Notes under the pieces: generated by a model
What the model saw: only the letters and a program-made list of their open reading frames with translations
The model's database searches: none
What the model was told of the DNA's origin: nothing
Assembly: GCF_023921125.1 (NCBI RefSeq)
Contig: NZ_CP099466.1
Location: 620,001-684,000 of the forward strand
Direction of reading: 5' to 3'
DNA length: 64,000 bases
Source: Arthrobacter caoxuetaonis
GTDB lineage: Bacteria; Actinomycetota; Actinomycetes; Actinomycetales; Micrococcaceae
Position numbers and translations under genes: made by a program
Part shown: one piece after another, positions 16,660 to 25,803 of the stretch
Numbering within the stretch: the stretch's first letter is position 1
Layout of the letters: every line of letters starts with the position of its first letter

Positions 16660-17568
16660 ATGGCCGCCACCGCGCCCGTTCCCGTTCACGTCCCGGCACC
16701 GCTGATGCTCCGGACACGCGGCAACAGCACCGCCGAAAACAGCCGGCGCCGCATGGGCCTGCGCTCTGCAATCGGGGCAGTCATTGCGCTGGTATTCCTG
16801 ACGCCTTACCTGATCATGCTGGTCGGTTCGCTGAAGACCCGGTCCGAAATCCTCGCTGTGCCCCCGGCCTACTTTCCCCAGGACGGACTGCAGTTCGGCA
16901 ACTACGCCTCCATGTGGGACACGCCTGAAACGCCGCTGACCTTTAACTTGATGTCTACGGTCATCATCGCCGTGTGTTCGACCATCCTGGTGCTGCTGGT
17001 GGCTACCCCGGCCGCGTATTACACGGCACGCTTCCGCTTTCCGGGACGGATGGCCTTCCTGTTCCTGGTGATCATCACCCAGATGCTCCAGCCCGCTGTC
17101 CTGACCGCCGGGCTGTTCCGGCAAATGCTGTGGCTGGACCTGAACGACACGTGGCTTGCCATGATCCTCATTAACGCCGCCTTCAATCTCTGCTTCGCAC
17201 TCTGGATCATGCACAGCTTCTTTGCCGCCATTCCCAAGGAAATCGACGAGGCTGCACAGATCGACGGCGCAGGGCGGCTGCGGGTGCTTTTCACCGTGAA
17301 CCTCCCGCTGGTGTGGCCCGGCATTGTCACCGCAGTGATCTTTACCTTCGTGTCGGCGTGGAACGAATTCGCCGCCAGCCTGGTCATCATGTCCACGGCG
17401 GAGAACCAGCCGCTCTCAGTGGCACTGACGAAGTTTATTGGCCAGTACTCCACCAGCTGGCAGTACGTCTTCGGAGTCTCAATCGTCGCGATCGTCCCGG
17501 TGATCATTCTCTTCGCAGTCATTGAGAAACGGCTCATCGGCGGCCTGACAGCCGGCTCCGTCAAATAG
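16660..17568 (+). CDS. ABC sugar permease, MalG-type
   Basis: This 302-aa partner of the upstream permease has about six helices and the EAA loop IDEAAQIDGAGRLRVLFTVNLPL, and ends FAVIEKRLIGGLTAGSVK, the usual MalG ending. GAAGGAGG precedes its ATG. No ATP-binding subunit gene is present in the locus, so a shared MsmX/UgpC-type ATPase from elsewhere must energise it. This is common for CUT1 systems in Gram-positive bacteria. Confidence 0.92.
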   Translation: MAATAPVPVHVPAPLMLRTRGNSTAENSRRRMGLRSAIGAVIALVFLTPYLIMLVGSLKTRSEILAVPPAYFPQDGLQFGNYASMWDTPETPLTFNLMSTVIIAVCSTILVLLVATPAAYYTARFRFPGRMAFLFLVIITQMLQPAVLTAGLFRQMLWLDLNDTWLAMILINAAFNLCFALWIMHSFFAAIPKEIDEAAQIDGAGRLRVLFTVNLPLVWPGIVTAVIFTFVSAWNEFAASLVIMSTAENQPLSVALTKFIGQYSTSWQYVFGVSIVAIVPVIILFAVIEKRLIGGLTAGSVK

Positions 17569-17594
17569 CCGGGAGGCCGCGGGGCATAAAAAAG

Positions 17595-17668
17595 TGCCCC
17601 CGGCCGGAATCGAACCGACGACCTGCCCTTTAGGAGAGGGCCGCTCTATCCTACTGAGCTACGGAGGC
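17595..17668 (-). tRNA. tRNA-Arg (anticodon CCU)
   Basis: This 74-nt cloverleaf reads on the minus strand. The acceptor GCCTCCG (from 17668) pairs with CGGGGGC, allowing one G-T-type mismatch. The D stem is GCTC/GAGC, the anticodon stem is GCCCT/AGGGC with loop CTCCTAA giving anticodon CCT, and the T arm is GTCGG TTCGATT CCGGC. Discriminator A73 is present and CCA is not encoded. A T-run (17588-17593 read in reverse) follows and probably ends transcription. It decodes AGG, a rare codon in this high-GC genome. Confidence 0.95.
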
Positions 17669-17700
17669 GTGGCTGCCGGGTGCCGGCAGCGATAGACAGC

Positions 17701-18213
17701 TTACCTGTTTTCCCCGGCTGATGCGGCGCCGGCCTCGGCCGCGCCGCCGGACTCCTCCAGCGCCTGCAGATGTTGGGAGTAGGCCTGCCGCATGCCGTTG
17801 AGGAAGCTGTGGATGGTTTCCAGCTCATCCTCGCTGTAGCGGTCCATGACCTGGCTCGTCAGCAGGCCCAGCGGGCCAAAGTAGGCGCCGGCGAGCTGGC
17901 GGGCCAGGGCTTCGAAATGCAGCGTCACTTTGCGGCGGTCCTGCTCCGAACGGGTCCGGTGGATGTGCCCGATCCGCTCCAGCCGGTCGATCACTGCAGT
18001 CGTGGCTCCGGTGGATGTTCCCAGCAGGCTGCTGAGCCTTCCCGCGGTCAGCGGTTCTCCCCGCACTTCGGCTTCCATAATCAGGGTCAGTGCCCGCATG
18101 TCGGTGGAGTTCAAACCGTGGCTGTGGGCGAAAGCGTCCGCGACCAGCTGGCCGTCCAGGCCCAAGCCCCGCACGGCATTCACGATCTCAAGCCTCAGCT
18201 CATTTCTCTCCAC
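17701..18213 (-). CDS. MarR-family transcriptional regulator
   Basis: The 170-aa product has the MarR winged helix: SSLLGTSTGATTAVIDRLERIGHIHRTRSEQDRRK includes the recognition helix and the conserved DRR wing, and dimerisation helices flank it. It is divergent from the MMPL transporter across 91 nt that contain a perfect palindrome, so it very likely represses both. The extra C-terminal Ala/Glu-rich tail of about 20 residues looks disordered. The inducing ligand is unknown. Confidence 0.9.
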   Translation of the reverse strand: MERNELRLEIVNAVRGLGLDGQLVADAFAHSHGLNSTDMRALTLIMEAEVRGEPLTAGRLSSLLGTSTGATTAVIDRLERIGHIHRTRSEQDRRKVTLHFEALARQLAGAYFGPLGLLTSQVMDRYSEDELETIHSFLNGMRQAYSQHLQALEESGGAAEAGAASAGENR

Positions 18214-18236
18214 GGGTACATAGTAGCTCCATGTTG

Positions 18237-18261
18237 AAGTATCTCTAAATAAGAGATACTT
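18237..18261. promoter_or_regulatory. Perfect 25-bp palindromic operator (MarR type)
   Basis: AAGTATCTCT (18237-18246) and AGAGATACTT (18252-18261) are exact complements flanking AAATA. The arm length and near-20-bp centre-to-centre symmetry suit a MarR dimer. The site is 24 nt from the marR start codon and 44 nt from the MMPL start, inside both expected promoters, so binding would block both. Confidence 0.75.
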
Positions 18262-18304
18262 TGTTCCCTAGTTACTTTTTCCAGCCCCCAAACAGGAGTC
18301 CGAA

Positions 18305-20437
18305 ATGCATGCAGGGATAGTTCGCTCGGCCAGGGCGGCGTTGGTCACGCTGTTCCTTGGCCTGGTAGTGATCGTGGGGCTTTTTGCCATTCCGGTCCCC
18401 GAAAACGAGTCCTCGACCGTGGGCCAGCTCAGCGATAAGTACCAGGTCACCCAGGTGCAGGAGCTGCTCAAGGAATTCCCTGATGCGCAGCAGTCCACCG
18501 CGCTGATTGTGGTTTCGCGCGAAGACGGCGGCGAAATGAGCGAGGCTGACATTGCGGGCATCGCTGACATCAGTGCCGCAGCAACGGACGCTGGCGTCGA
18601 AGCACCGCCCGCCCAGGTTCCCCCGATGGTCTCCGAAAACGGCGTAGTCGCGATTATCCCGGTCACGCTGCAGGCAGCCAGTGACGACGGCGACGCCGTG
18701 GGCGAAGAGGTTGCCAACCTGCGCGAGGCCGTCAGCGGCGCGGCGCCGGAGGGAATCAAGGCGGAACTGACCGGCGGAGCTGCGTTTACCGCAGACCTGG
18801 CCGGCGTTTTCGCCGGAGCCAACTTCACGCTCCTTGCCGTGACCGCAGGAGTCGTTGCCCTGCTGCTGATCGTCACTTACCGCTCACCGTGGCTGTGGAT
18901 CGTCCCGCTGGCGGTCGTAGGCACCATCGAACAGCTCTCCCTGCGCATGGTGGACGTGCTGGCCCCGCTGGTCGGGATTCAAGTCGACCCGTCCGCAGTT
19001 GGCATCACCAGTGTCCTGGTGTTTGGTGCCGCCACGAACTACGCGCTGCTCCTCATTGCCCGCTACCGCGAAGAACTCCGGCTTCACGACAGCGTCTACG
19101 CGGCCATGGGCAAGGCACTCACCCGCACCCGTGAAGCGATCATCGCCTCCGGCGGCACCGTCATCCTGGCACTGCTGACCCTGCTCTTCACCGACACCAT
19201 GAGCTACCGCGGACTCGGGTTCTCCGCCGCATTGGGCATCGTCTTCGCAATCCTGAGCGCCCTGATCCTGCTGCCGGTTGCACTGGTGCTCCTGGGCCGG
19301 AAGCTGTTTTGGCCGTTTGTGCCCAAGGTCGGAGACCCTGCACGCGAAGGCAAGTTCTGGGGCAAGCTCGGCGACGCAACGGCCCGCCGGCCGAAGACGA
19401 TCGCCGGCATCGCCGTCGTGGTTCTCCTGGTCATGGCCAGCGGCCTCTTCAGCGCCAAGATCGGCCTGAGCGAGAACGAACAGTTCACGGACAAGCCCGA
19501 AGCCGTAACTGCTGCGGAGACCCTGTCCGAAGGATTCGCTGCGGGCAGCACCTCCCCGGTGATCGTCCTGGTGAAGTCGGATGAGGCAGAGGCAGCAACG
19601 GAGGAGCTCGGCTCCCTGGACGGCGTGGACAGCGCCTCCATCACCGACGAGCACGATGGTCTGACCCGGATTGACCTGATCAATTCCTATGAAGCAGGAA
19701 CCGGGGAATCGAACGACTTCATTCGGGATCTGCGCGCTGAGCTCGCGGAGACCCCGGAGTACGGAGCCCTGGTTGGCGGCGAAGCAGCCGAGCGGGTTGA
19801 CCAGCTGGATGCGAACACCCACGACGTGACCCTGGTGGTTTCACTTGTCATCATCCTGGTGTTCCTGGTGCTGCTGGTCCTGCTGCGGTCCCTCGTTGCG
19901 CCGTTCCTGCTGGTCGGTTCGGTGCTGCTTACCTTCTTTGCCGCCAGCGGCCTGAGCTGGCTGCTGTTCGTGAACGTCCTGGGCTTCCCGGCCCTGGACA
20001 CGCTGACCCTGCTGTACAGCTTCCTGTTCCTGGTGGCGCTGGGTGTGGACTACAACATCTTCCTGGTCACCCGGGCCCGGGAGAACGCCGGCACCATGGG
20101 AACCAAGAAGGGCATGCTGGCAGCTCTGCGTTCCACCGGCGGCGTGATCACCAGCGCCGGTATCCTGCTGGCCGCAGTGTTCGTGGTGCTGGGCGTCCTG
20201 CCCCTGGTCACACTGACCCAGGTGGGCATTACCGTGGCCATCGGTGTCCTGTTCGACACCCTGATCGTGCGGACCGTGATTGTGCCGGCCCTAGTGTTTG
20301 TCCTCGGCGACAAGTTCTGGTGGCCGAGCCGTCCGGGAGCTAAACACGGCAAGCACGGACGCCACCAGGCTGAGCCCGAGGAGGACCCAGCGGGCAACCG
20401 TCAGGATGCTGGCCAGGCCGGCGTCACCGGCCGCTAG
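18305..20437 (+). CDS. MMPL/RND-family transporter
   Basis: This 710-aa inner-membrane protein has two MMPL repeats. A first helix is followed by an extracytoplasmic domain (about residues 40-185), then a bundle of about five helices (190-335). A second soluble domain (about 390-505) and a final bundle follow. The GVDYNIFLVTRARE segment in the second half and the matching GAATNYALLLIARYREELR in the first are the family's conserved membrane motifs, with Asp-Tyr and Asn-Tyr. Likely cargo is a lipid or drug, exported by proton motive force. AGGAG precedes ATG. The last 147 nt overlap the convergent membrane-protein gene. Regulation by the adjacent MarR is probable. Confidence 0.92.
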   Translation: MHAGIVRSARAALVTLFLGLVVIVGLFAIPVPENESSTVGQLSDKYQVTQVQELLKEFPDAQQSTALIVVSREDGGEMSEADIAGIADISAAATDAGVEAPPAQVPPMVSENGVVAIIPVTLQAASDDGDAVGEEVANLREAVSGAAPEGIKAELTGGAAFTADLAGVFAGANFTLLAVTAGVVALLLIVTYRSPWLWIVPLAVVGTIEQLSLRMVDVLAPLVGIQVDPSAVGITSVLVFGAATNYALLLIARYREELRLHDSVYAAMGKALTRTREAIIASGGTVILALLTLLFTDTMSYRGLGFSAALGIVFAILSALILLPVALVLLGRKLFWPFVPKVGDPAREGKFWGKLGDATARRPKTIAGIAVVVLLVMASGLFSAKIGLSENEQFTDKPEAVTAAETLSEGFAAGSTSPVIVLVKSDEAEAATEELGSLDGVDSASITDEHDGLTRIDLINSYEAGTGESNDFIRDLRAELAETPEYGALVGGEAAERVDQLDANTHDVTLVVSLVIILVFLVLLVLLRSLVAPFLLVGSVLLTFFAASGLSWLLFVNVLGFPALDTLTLLYSFLFLVALGVDYNIFLVTRARENAGTMGTKKGMLAALRSTGGVITSAGILLAAVFVVLGVLPLVTLTQVGITVAIGVLFDTLIVRTVIVPALVFVLGDKFWWPSRPGAKHGKHGRHQAEPEEDPAGNRQDAGQAGVTGR

Positions 20438-20935
20438 CTCCGCAGACCCCAGGGCGTTGTCAATCGCGACGTTCTCCCACAGATCCGCAATGACGAACAG
20501 GATCGGCGCGGCCCACAGCACCCAGCGCAGCGTTCGTCGCTGGGTGTTGAGGCCGATGATCAACAGCCAGGCAAATCCGAACATGAGGGGAAATATGGTG
20601 CCCGCCGTCTTGTGCAGGTAGCTGAGCTGGCCCAGCGCATCGGCATCCATTGCCGAGCGCAGGGCAGCCAGGTACTCCATGTCGTACCCGCCGATCAGCG
20701 AGTCCGGCATGGCCAGCCCGCCCGACAACTGGGACATCTGGTTCAGCCCCAGAAGGTGGTAGTACCAAAACATAAACAGCGCGGTGGCCGCCGCGGCGAT
20801 CAGGATCAAATTGGCGTTGTTCCTGGCCTGCTGCGGTGTCCGCTGCGTTGTTTGGTTGGCAACCATTTCCCGCTGGACAGGAGTCAGAGCCTTCTCGCCG
20901 TGCTTTGCTGCGCGCTGTGCCGGAGTTTTTCCCAT
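20291..20935 (-). CDS. Four-helix membrane protein, unknown function
   Basis: I do not recognise this 214-aa protein. Its basic N-terminal tail (KTPAQRAAKHGEKALTPVQR) is followed by four predicted helices: ILIAAAATALFMFWYYHLLG, a second at FPLMFGFAWLLIIGL, a third at RWVLWAAPILFVIADLWENVAI, and a fourth at WVLLGLSLVASVLAVFSS. The layout and the DLWENVAI stretch resemble small uncharacterised actinobacterial membrane proteins. Its last helix is encoded opposite the basic tail of the MMPL protein (147-nt antisense overlap). The start ATG 20935 faces the phosphatase-family gene. Confidence 0.7.
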   Translation of the reverse strand: MGKTPAQRAAKHGEKALTPVQREMVANQTTQRTPQQARNNANLILIAAAATALFMFWYYHLLGLNQMSQLSGGLAMPDSLIGGYDMEYLAALRSAMDADALGQLSYLHKTAGTIFPLMFGFAWLLIIGLNTQRRTLRWVLWAAPILFVIADLWENVAIDNALGSAELAAGDAGLASILTVARWVLLGLSLVASVLAVFSSRTARPPELVAEDKH

Positions 20936-21003
20936 AACTACAGTATGGGGGAGGGGGCTTGTGGACGGCGGCGGGGCCTTGCGCGGGCCGCTAGGGTGGG
21001 GCC

Positions 21004-21807
21004 ATGAGCGCGTTCGCCACTGAAGAAGATTTCGTCCTGGCCGCGTCCCTGGTCCGCGAGGCGGGTGCCCTCGCCTTCGCGATGCGCGAAGAGGGGCTGA
21101 CCGGAAGGCAAAAGACGTCGGTGTCCGACGTCGTCACGGCGGCTGACCATGCCGCCGAAAAGCTGGTACTTGAGACGCTCCGAAGACTGCGGCCGGACGA
21201 CGGCATTGTGGGGGAGGAGGGTGCGAGCCACCAGGGGACCTCCGGCCGGACCTGGGTCATCGATCCGGTGGACGGGACCTACAACTTCCTCTCGGGTTCT
21301 CCCTACTGGTGCTCCGCCCTGGCGCTGCGTGCCGACGAGGATACGGACCAGCCCGTGGACAACCCCGATGTCCTCCTTGGAGCAGTCTTCCAGCCGCAGG
21401 AGGACAAGCTCTGGCTCGGTGGGCCCGGGAGAGCAGCGACCCTGAACGGGGGCGCCCTGCCTGCCCTGCCCGACGCCGGCCTGGACCGCCTGAGCGCGGG
21501 AACTTACCTGCACCCCACTTGGCTCATGCGCAGCGAAGTTGCCGGTCCCTGGACCAGGGCGGCTGCCGGTGCGGCCACCATCCGCATGCTGGGGTCCGGT
21601 TCATGCGACCTTGGTTCAGTGGCCACCGGGCGGCTCGGTGTCTGGTTCCAGCACAGCTGCCCGGAATGGGACTGGCTTCCAGGCAAGGCCATCGTGGAAG
21701 CGGCGGGAGGAGCCACCGCGGTGATCGAGGTCAACGGCTTCCGGTGGTACGTCGCCGGTCCGGTTGCCGCCGTCCGCGACGTGCAGCGGCTCCTCGTTGA
21801 GGGATAA
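21004..21807 (+). CDS. Inositol monophosphatase-family phosphatase
   Basis: This 267-aa Mg-dependent phosphatase has the three-metal site intact: GEEGA, DPVDGTYNF (the DPxDGT signature) and a C-terminal WDWLPGKAIVEAAGG, which carries the third metal-binding Asp. Inositol-1-phosphate, histidinol phosphate or 3',5'-bisphosphates are possible substrates in this family. The sequence does not decide between them. It reads in the same direction as pcrA, 80 nt upstream of it. Confidence 0.88.
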   Translation: MSAFATEEDFVLAASLVREAGALAFAMREEGLTGRQKTSVSDVVTAADHAAEKLVLETLRRLRPDDGIVGEEGASHQGTSGRTWVIDPVDGTYNFLSGSPYWCSALALRADEDTDQPVDNPDVLLGAVFQPQEDKLWLGGPGRAATLNGGALPALPDAGLDRLSAGTYLHPTWLMRSEVAGPWTRAAAGAATIRMLGSGSCDLGSVATGRLGVWFQHSCPEWDWLPGKAIVEAAGGATAVIEVNGFRWYVAGPVAAVRDVQRLLVEG

Positions 21808-21887
21808 CCGCTGCCGGCGATGGTTGTCCCCGGCCAGCACGGCCCTTCGGCAAAATGTCAGGGCCAGGACCTAGACTTAACCGCACC

Positions 21888-24401
21888 ATGGACTATCTCT
21901 TTGATCCGTACTTTTCCACGCCCGGCAAATCCAAGACTGCCTCCGGTGCTGCCGGGGATGACGCCGCCCCGAACACTGAGGGCCAGGCAGCGGGTGCCGT
22001 TGCCGAAGCGCCAAAGGCTTCCGGGGGCCATGCCCGCGGTGGGCGGGGCGTGGATGAAGCACGGGCAGCCGACCTGCTCCGCGGCCTGAACCCGCAGCAG
22101 GAAGAAGCAGTGAAGCACGCGGGCTCCCCGCTGCTGATCGTGGCCGGAGCCGGTTCCGGAAAGACCCGCGTGCTCAGCCACCGGATCGCGTACCTGATGG
22201 CCACAGGCCGTTCGAACCCCGGCCAGATCCTGGCGATTACCTTCACCAACAAGGCCGCAGCGGAAATGCGTGAGCGGATCGAATCCCTGGTGGGCGGCGT
22301 CGCCAAGACCATGTGGATCTCCACCTTCCACTCCTCCTGCGTCCGGATCCTGCGCCGCGAGGCCAAAGCCGTGGGCATGAATTCGAACTTCTCCATCTAT
22401 GACTCCGCAGACACGCTCCGGCTGATCACCCTGGTGGCGAAGGGCCTGGACCTGGATCCCAAGCGTTTTGCCCCGAAGGCCATCGCGAACAAGATCTCCG
22501 GGCTGAAGAACGAACTGATCGATGATGAGTCCTATGCCTCCAGCGCCAATTACTCCGATCCGTTCGAGCAGGCCGTTGCACAGGTGTACACCGGATACAC
22601 CCAGCGCATGCGCCAGGCCAACGCCATGGACTTCGATGACCTGATTGCCCAGACGGTCTACATGTTCCGTGCCTTCCCGGGTGTCGCCGAGTACTACCGG
22701 CGCCGTTTCCGCCACATCCTCGTGGATGAGTACCAGGACACCAACCATGCCCAGTACGCCCTGGTGCGTGAGCTGGTAGGCGTGCCCAGCGAGGATAACC
22801 AGCTGGACATTCCGCCGGCCGAACTGACCGTCGTCGGCGACTCGGACCAGTCCATCTATGCCTTCCGCGGCGCCGACGTGCGCAACATCGTGGACTTCGA
22901 AAAGGACTACCCGTCCGCCCGGACCATCCTGCTGGAACAGAATTACCGTTCCACCCAGACCATCCTCTCCGCCGCGAATGCGGTGATTTCCCGCAACCCC
23001 AACCGGCCGGAGAAGAAACTCTGGACGGCGGAGGGCGACGGCGCGAAGATCGTGGGCTACGTCGGCGAGAACGAACACGAGGAAGCCCGGTTCATCGCCG
23101 AGGAAATCGACCGGCTTCAGGATGAGGAAGACCTGCGCCCGGGCGACGTCGCCATTTTCTACCGCACCAACGCGCAGTCACGGTCGCTCGAGGACGTGCT
23201 GGTCCGGGTGGGCCTGCCCTACAAGGTAGTGGGCGGCACCCGTTTCTATGAGCGTAAGGAAATCAAGGACGCGCTGGCGTACCTGCGGGTGCTGGCGAAC
23301 CAGGACGACGTCGTGAACCTGCGCCGGATCCTGAACGAGCCCAAGCGCGGCATTGGCGACCGGGCCGAGTATTCGATTGCGGCCCTGGCCGAGCGGGAAC
23401 GGATTAGCTTCATGACGGCGCTGCGCCGGGCCGAGGACGCTCCCGGCCTGGCAACGCGCTCGCTGAACTCGGTCAACGGTTTCGTGAAACTCATCGACGA
23501 CCTCGCCGAGGTTGCGTCCGGCTCCGGGGCTTCCGCAGCGCTGGAAGCCGTCCTGGAGCAGACCGGCTATCTGGCGCAGCTGAGGCAGAGCTCGGACCCG
23601 CAGGACGAATCCCGGGTCGAGAACCTGGCTGAACTCGTCGCCGTCGTGCGCGAGTTTGAACGCGACAACCCCGAAGGCACGCTGGAGCAGTTCCTGGAGC
23701 AGGTGTCCCTGGTGGCCGACGCTGACCAGATCCCGGACGCACCGGAGGGCTCCGCGGAAGAAGTAGCCGCGGCGGTCGAGGAATCCCGCCGGCAGGGCGT
23801 GGTGACCCTGATGACGCTGCATACCGCCAAAGGGCTGGAGTTCCCGGTGGTGTTCCTCACCGGAATGGAGCAGGGAATCTTCCCGCACCAGCGCTCGGCC
23901 ACGGACCCGGCCGAGCTGGCCGAAGAACGCCGGCTGGCCTATGTAGGACTCACGCGCGCCCGGCAGCGGCTCTATCTCACCCGGTCCGAGGTCCGGAGCA
24001 TGTGGGGGCAGAGCCAGTACAACCCCGCGAGCCAGTTCGTGGCCGAGGTGCCGTCGGAACTGATCGAGTGGAAGCGCGAAGGCATGGACCGGCCGGCGTG
24101 GGGCGGCGGAGGCAGCATCACCTCCAGCCGCTACAGCGGATCGCACTGGGGAGCCGGCGCGGCATCATCCACCGGCGGCAGCATCGCTGCAGCCCCCGTG
24201 TCCAAGGCCATCGGCCGGGTCCAGCCGCAGAAGGAAGTCATTTCCGTGACGGTGGGGGACAAGGTCAACCACACCTCCTTTGGCCACGGCACGGTCCTGT
24301 CCGTCGAAGGCGCAGGGGACAAGACCGTTGCCAAGGTGAAGTTCGACGCCGGCGAGAAACGCCTGCTGCTGCGCTATGCGCCGCTGACCAAGGAGTTTTA
24401 G
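21888..24401 (+). CDS. pcrA: ATP-dependent DNA helicase PcrA/UvrD
   Basis: This 837-aa superfamily 1A helicase acts in DNA repair and replication-conflict removal. The N-terminal extension (about 60 residues, low complexity) precedes the Q-motif GLNPQQEEAVKH and motifs I GAGSGKTRVLSHR, II DEYQDTN, III GDSDQSIYAFRGAD, IV QNYRST, V TLHTAKGLEFPVVFLTG and VI YVGLTRARQRLYLT. The C-terminal PcrA tudor-like domain is seen in VGDKVNHTSFGHGTVLSVEG. A TAGACT box (21872-21877) 10 nt before ATG 21888 and the lack of a ribosome binding site suggest a near-leaderless mRNA. Confidence 0.96.
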   Translation: MDYLFDPYFSTPGKSKTASGAAGDDAAPNTEGQAAGAVAEAPKASGGHARGGRGVDEARAADLLRGLNPQQEEAVKHAGSPLLIVAGAGSGKTRVLSHRIAYLMATGRSNPGQILAITFTNKAAAEMRERIESLVGGVAKTMWISTFHSSCVRILRREAKAVGMNSNFSIYDSADTLRLITLVAKGLDLDPKRFAPKAIANKISGLKNELIDDESYASSANYSDPFEQAVAQVYTGYTQRMRQANAMDFDDLIAQTVYMFRAFPGVAEYYRRRFRHILVDEYQDTNHAQYALVRELVGVPSEDNQLDIPPAELTVVGDSDQSIYAFRGADVRNIVDFEKDYPSARTILLEQNYRSTQTILSAANAVISRNPNRPEKKLWTAEGDGAKIVGYVGENEHEEARFIAEEIDRLQDEEDLRPGDVAIFYRTNAQSRSLEDVLVRVGLPYKVVGGTRFYERKEIKDALAYLRVLANQDDVVNLRRILNEPKRGIGDRAEYSIAALAERERISFMTALRRAEDAPGLATRSLNSVNGFVKLIDDLAEVASGSGASAALEAVLEQTGYLAQLRQSSDPQDESRVENLAELVAVVREFERDNPEGTLEQFLEQVSLVADADQIPDAPEGSAEEVAAAVEESRRQGVVTLMTLHTAKGLEFPVVFLTGMEQGIFPHQRSATDPAELAEERRLAYVGLTRARQRLYLTRSEVRSMWGQSQYNPASQFVAEVPSELIEWKREGMDRPAWGGGGSITSSRYSGSHWGAGAASSTGGSIAAAPVSKAIGRVQPQKEVISVTVGDKVNHTSFGHGTVLSVEGAGDKTVAKVKFDAGEKRLLLRYAPLTKEF

Positions 24402-24602
24402 CACACAGGCACGGCCATAACCGAAAGACCGCAATTTCTACAAACCATAGAACTGTGCGCTTCATCACTAAAGCGGTAGTCTGTGAAACGCGTTCGGCGC
24501 CAAGGGACTAAAGTGCCAATGGGGCAGCCCGGCTTCACGCATCTGCTTCTCGATCAGCTGATCGATATGTAAACCTACTTCGACGTAGAAGGACACTAGC
24601 CC
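24402..24602 (+). promoter_or_regulatory. sucCD leader with 16-bp palindrome
   Basis: This 201-nt region holds no gene. TAGTCT (24477-24482) is the best -10-like box, without a clear -35, giving a leader near 110 nt. TCGATCAGCTGATCGA (24550-24565) is a perfect palindrome 37 nt before sucC. AGAAGGA (24585-24591) is the ribosome binding site. Whether the palindrome is an operator or only a hairpin is open. Confidence 0.4.
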
Positions 24603-25772
24603 GTGGACCTGTTTGAATATCAGGCGCGCGATCTGTTTGAGGCGCACGGTGTACCCGTGCTTGCCGGAATCGTGGCGCACACTCCTGAAGAAGCCAAAGC
24701 TGCAGCCGAAAAGATTGGCGGCGTCGTCGTCGTCAAGGCCCAGGTCAAGGTCGGCGGCCGCGGCAAGGCCGGCGGCGTCAAGGTAGCGAAGACCGCTGAC
24801 GAGGCGTTCGAGCATGCCAGCAAGATCCTCGGGATGGACATCAAGGGCCACACGGTCAACAAAGTGATGATCGCCCAGGGTGCCGACATCGCCGAGGAGT
24901 TCTACTTCTCCGTCCTGCTGGACCGCGCCAATCGCAACTACCTGGCCATGTGCTCGGTTGAAGGCGGCATGGAGATCGAGCAGCTCGCCGTGGAGCGTCC
25001 CGACGCCCTCGCCCGGGTAGCCGTTGATCCCGCCGTTGGCATTGACACCGCGAAGGCAGAAGAAATCGTCGACGCTGCCGGTTTCGCCCCTGAGCTGCGC
25101 GAAGGCGTTGTCAACGCGATCCTCAAGCTGTGGGATGTCTTCGTCAAGGAAGACGCCACGCTCGTCGAGGTCAACCCGCTCGTGAAGACCGGTGCAGGCG
25201 ACATTGTTGCCCTGGACGGCAAGGTCTCCCTGGACGAGAACGCTGACTTCCGCCAGCCCGGCCACGCCGAGCTGGAAGACAAGGAGGCAGCTGACCCGCT
25301 GGAGGCCAAGGCCAAGGCGAACGACCTCAACTACGTCAAGCTCGACGGCGAAGTGGGCATCATCGGCAACGGTGCAGGCCTGGTTATGTCCACGCTCGAC
25401 GTCGTTGCCTATGCCGGCGAAAAGCACGGCAACGTCAAGCCCGCCAACTTCCTGGACATCGGCGGTGGAGCTTCGGCCTCCGTCATGGCTGCCGGTCTGG
25501 ACGTCATCCTGAATGACTCGCAGGTCAAGTCTGTCTTCGTGAACGTCTTCGGTGGAATCACCGCCTGTGACGCTGTCGCCAACGGCATCGTCAAGGCCCT
25601 GGAGATCCTCGGCGACGAGGCCAACAAGCCGCTGGTCGTCCGCCTGGACGGCAACAACGTCGAGGAAGGCCGCCGCATCCTGGCCGAGGCCAACCACCCG
25701 CTGGTTACCCTCGCCACCACCATGGACAACGGCGCCGACAAGGCTGCCGAGCTCGCCTACGCAGCTCGCTGA
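24603..25772 (+). CDS. sucC: Succinate-CoA ligase beta subunit
   Basis: SucC binds nucleotide and, with SucD, makes succinate and ATP or GTP from succinyl-CoA in the TCA cycle. The 389-aa protein starts at GTG 24603 with [19 protein letters not shown], the canonical N terminus. The ATP-grasp [16 protein letters not shown] follows, then the magnesium-site EVNPLV and [18 protein letters not shown], and the CoA-ligase part [12 protein letters not shown]. Length and motifs are complete, and sucD follows 31 nt downstream. Confidence 0.97.
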   Translation: MDLFEYQARDLFEAHGVPVLAGIVAHTPEEAKAAAEKIGGVVVVKAQVKVGGRGKAGGVKVAKTADEAFEHASKILGMDIKGHTVNKVMIAQGADIAEEFYFSVLLDRANRNYLAMCSVEGGMEIEQLAVERPDALARVAVDPAVGIDTAKAEEIVDAAGFAPELREGVVNAILKLWDVFVKEDATLVEVNPLVKTGAGDIVALDGKVSLDENADFRQPGHAELEDKEAADPLEAKAKANDLNYVKLDGEVGIIGNGAGLVMSTLDVVAYAGEKHGNVKPANFLDIGGGASASVMAAGLDVILNDSQVKSVFVNVFGGITACDAVANGIVKALEILGDEANKPLVVRLDGNNVEEGRRILAEANHPLVTLATTMDNGADKAAELAYAAR

Positions 25773-25803
25773 CCGAGCCGATCCCCAGAAAGAGAATTCA
25801 CAT

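Noticed and set aside
15886..17214. 442-aa open frame antisense to the two sugar permeases
   Set aside because: His/Gln/Arg/Asp-rich sequence without motifs, opposite clearly conserved EAA-loop permeases.
17595..17668. tRNA-Arg as an integration site for a mobile island
   Set aside because: No integrase, no duplicated tRNA 3' end and no island-like composition flank it in this window.
21858..23078. 406-aa open frame antisense to pcrA
   Set aside because: Shadow of helicase motifs I to IV.
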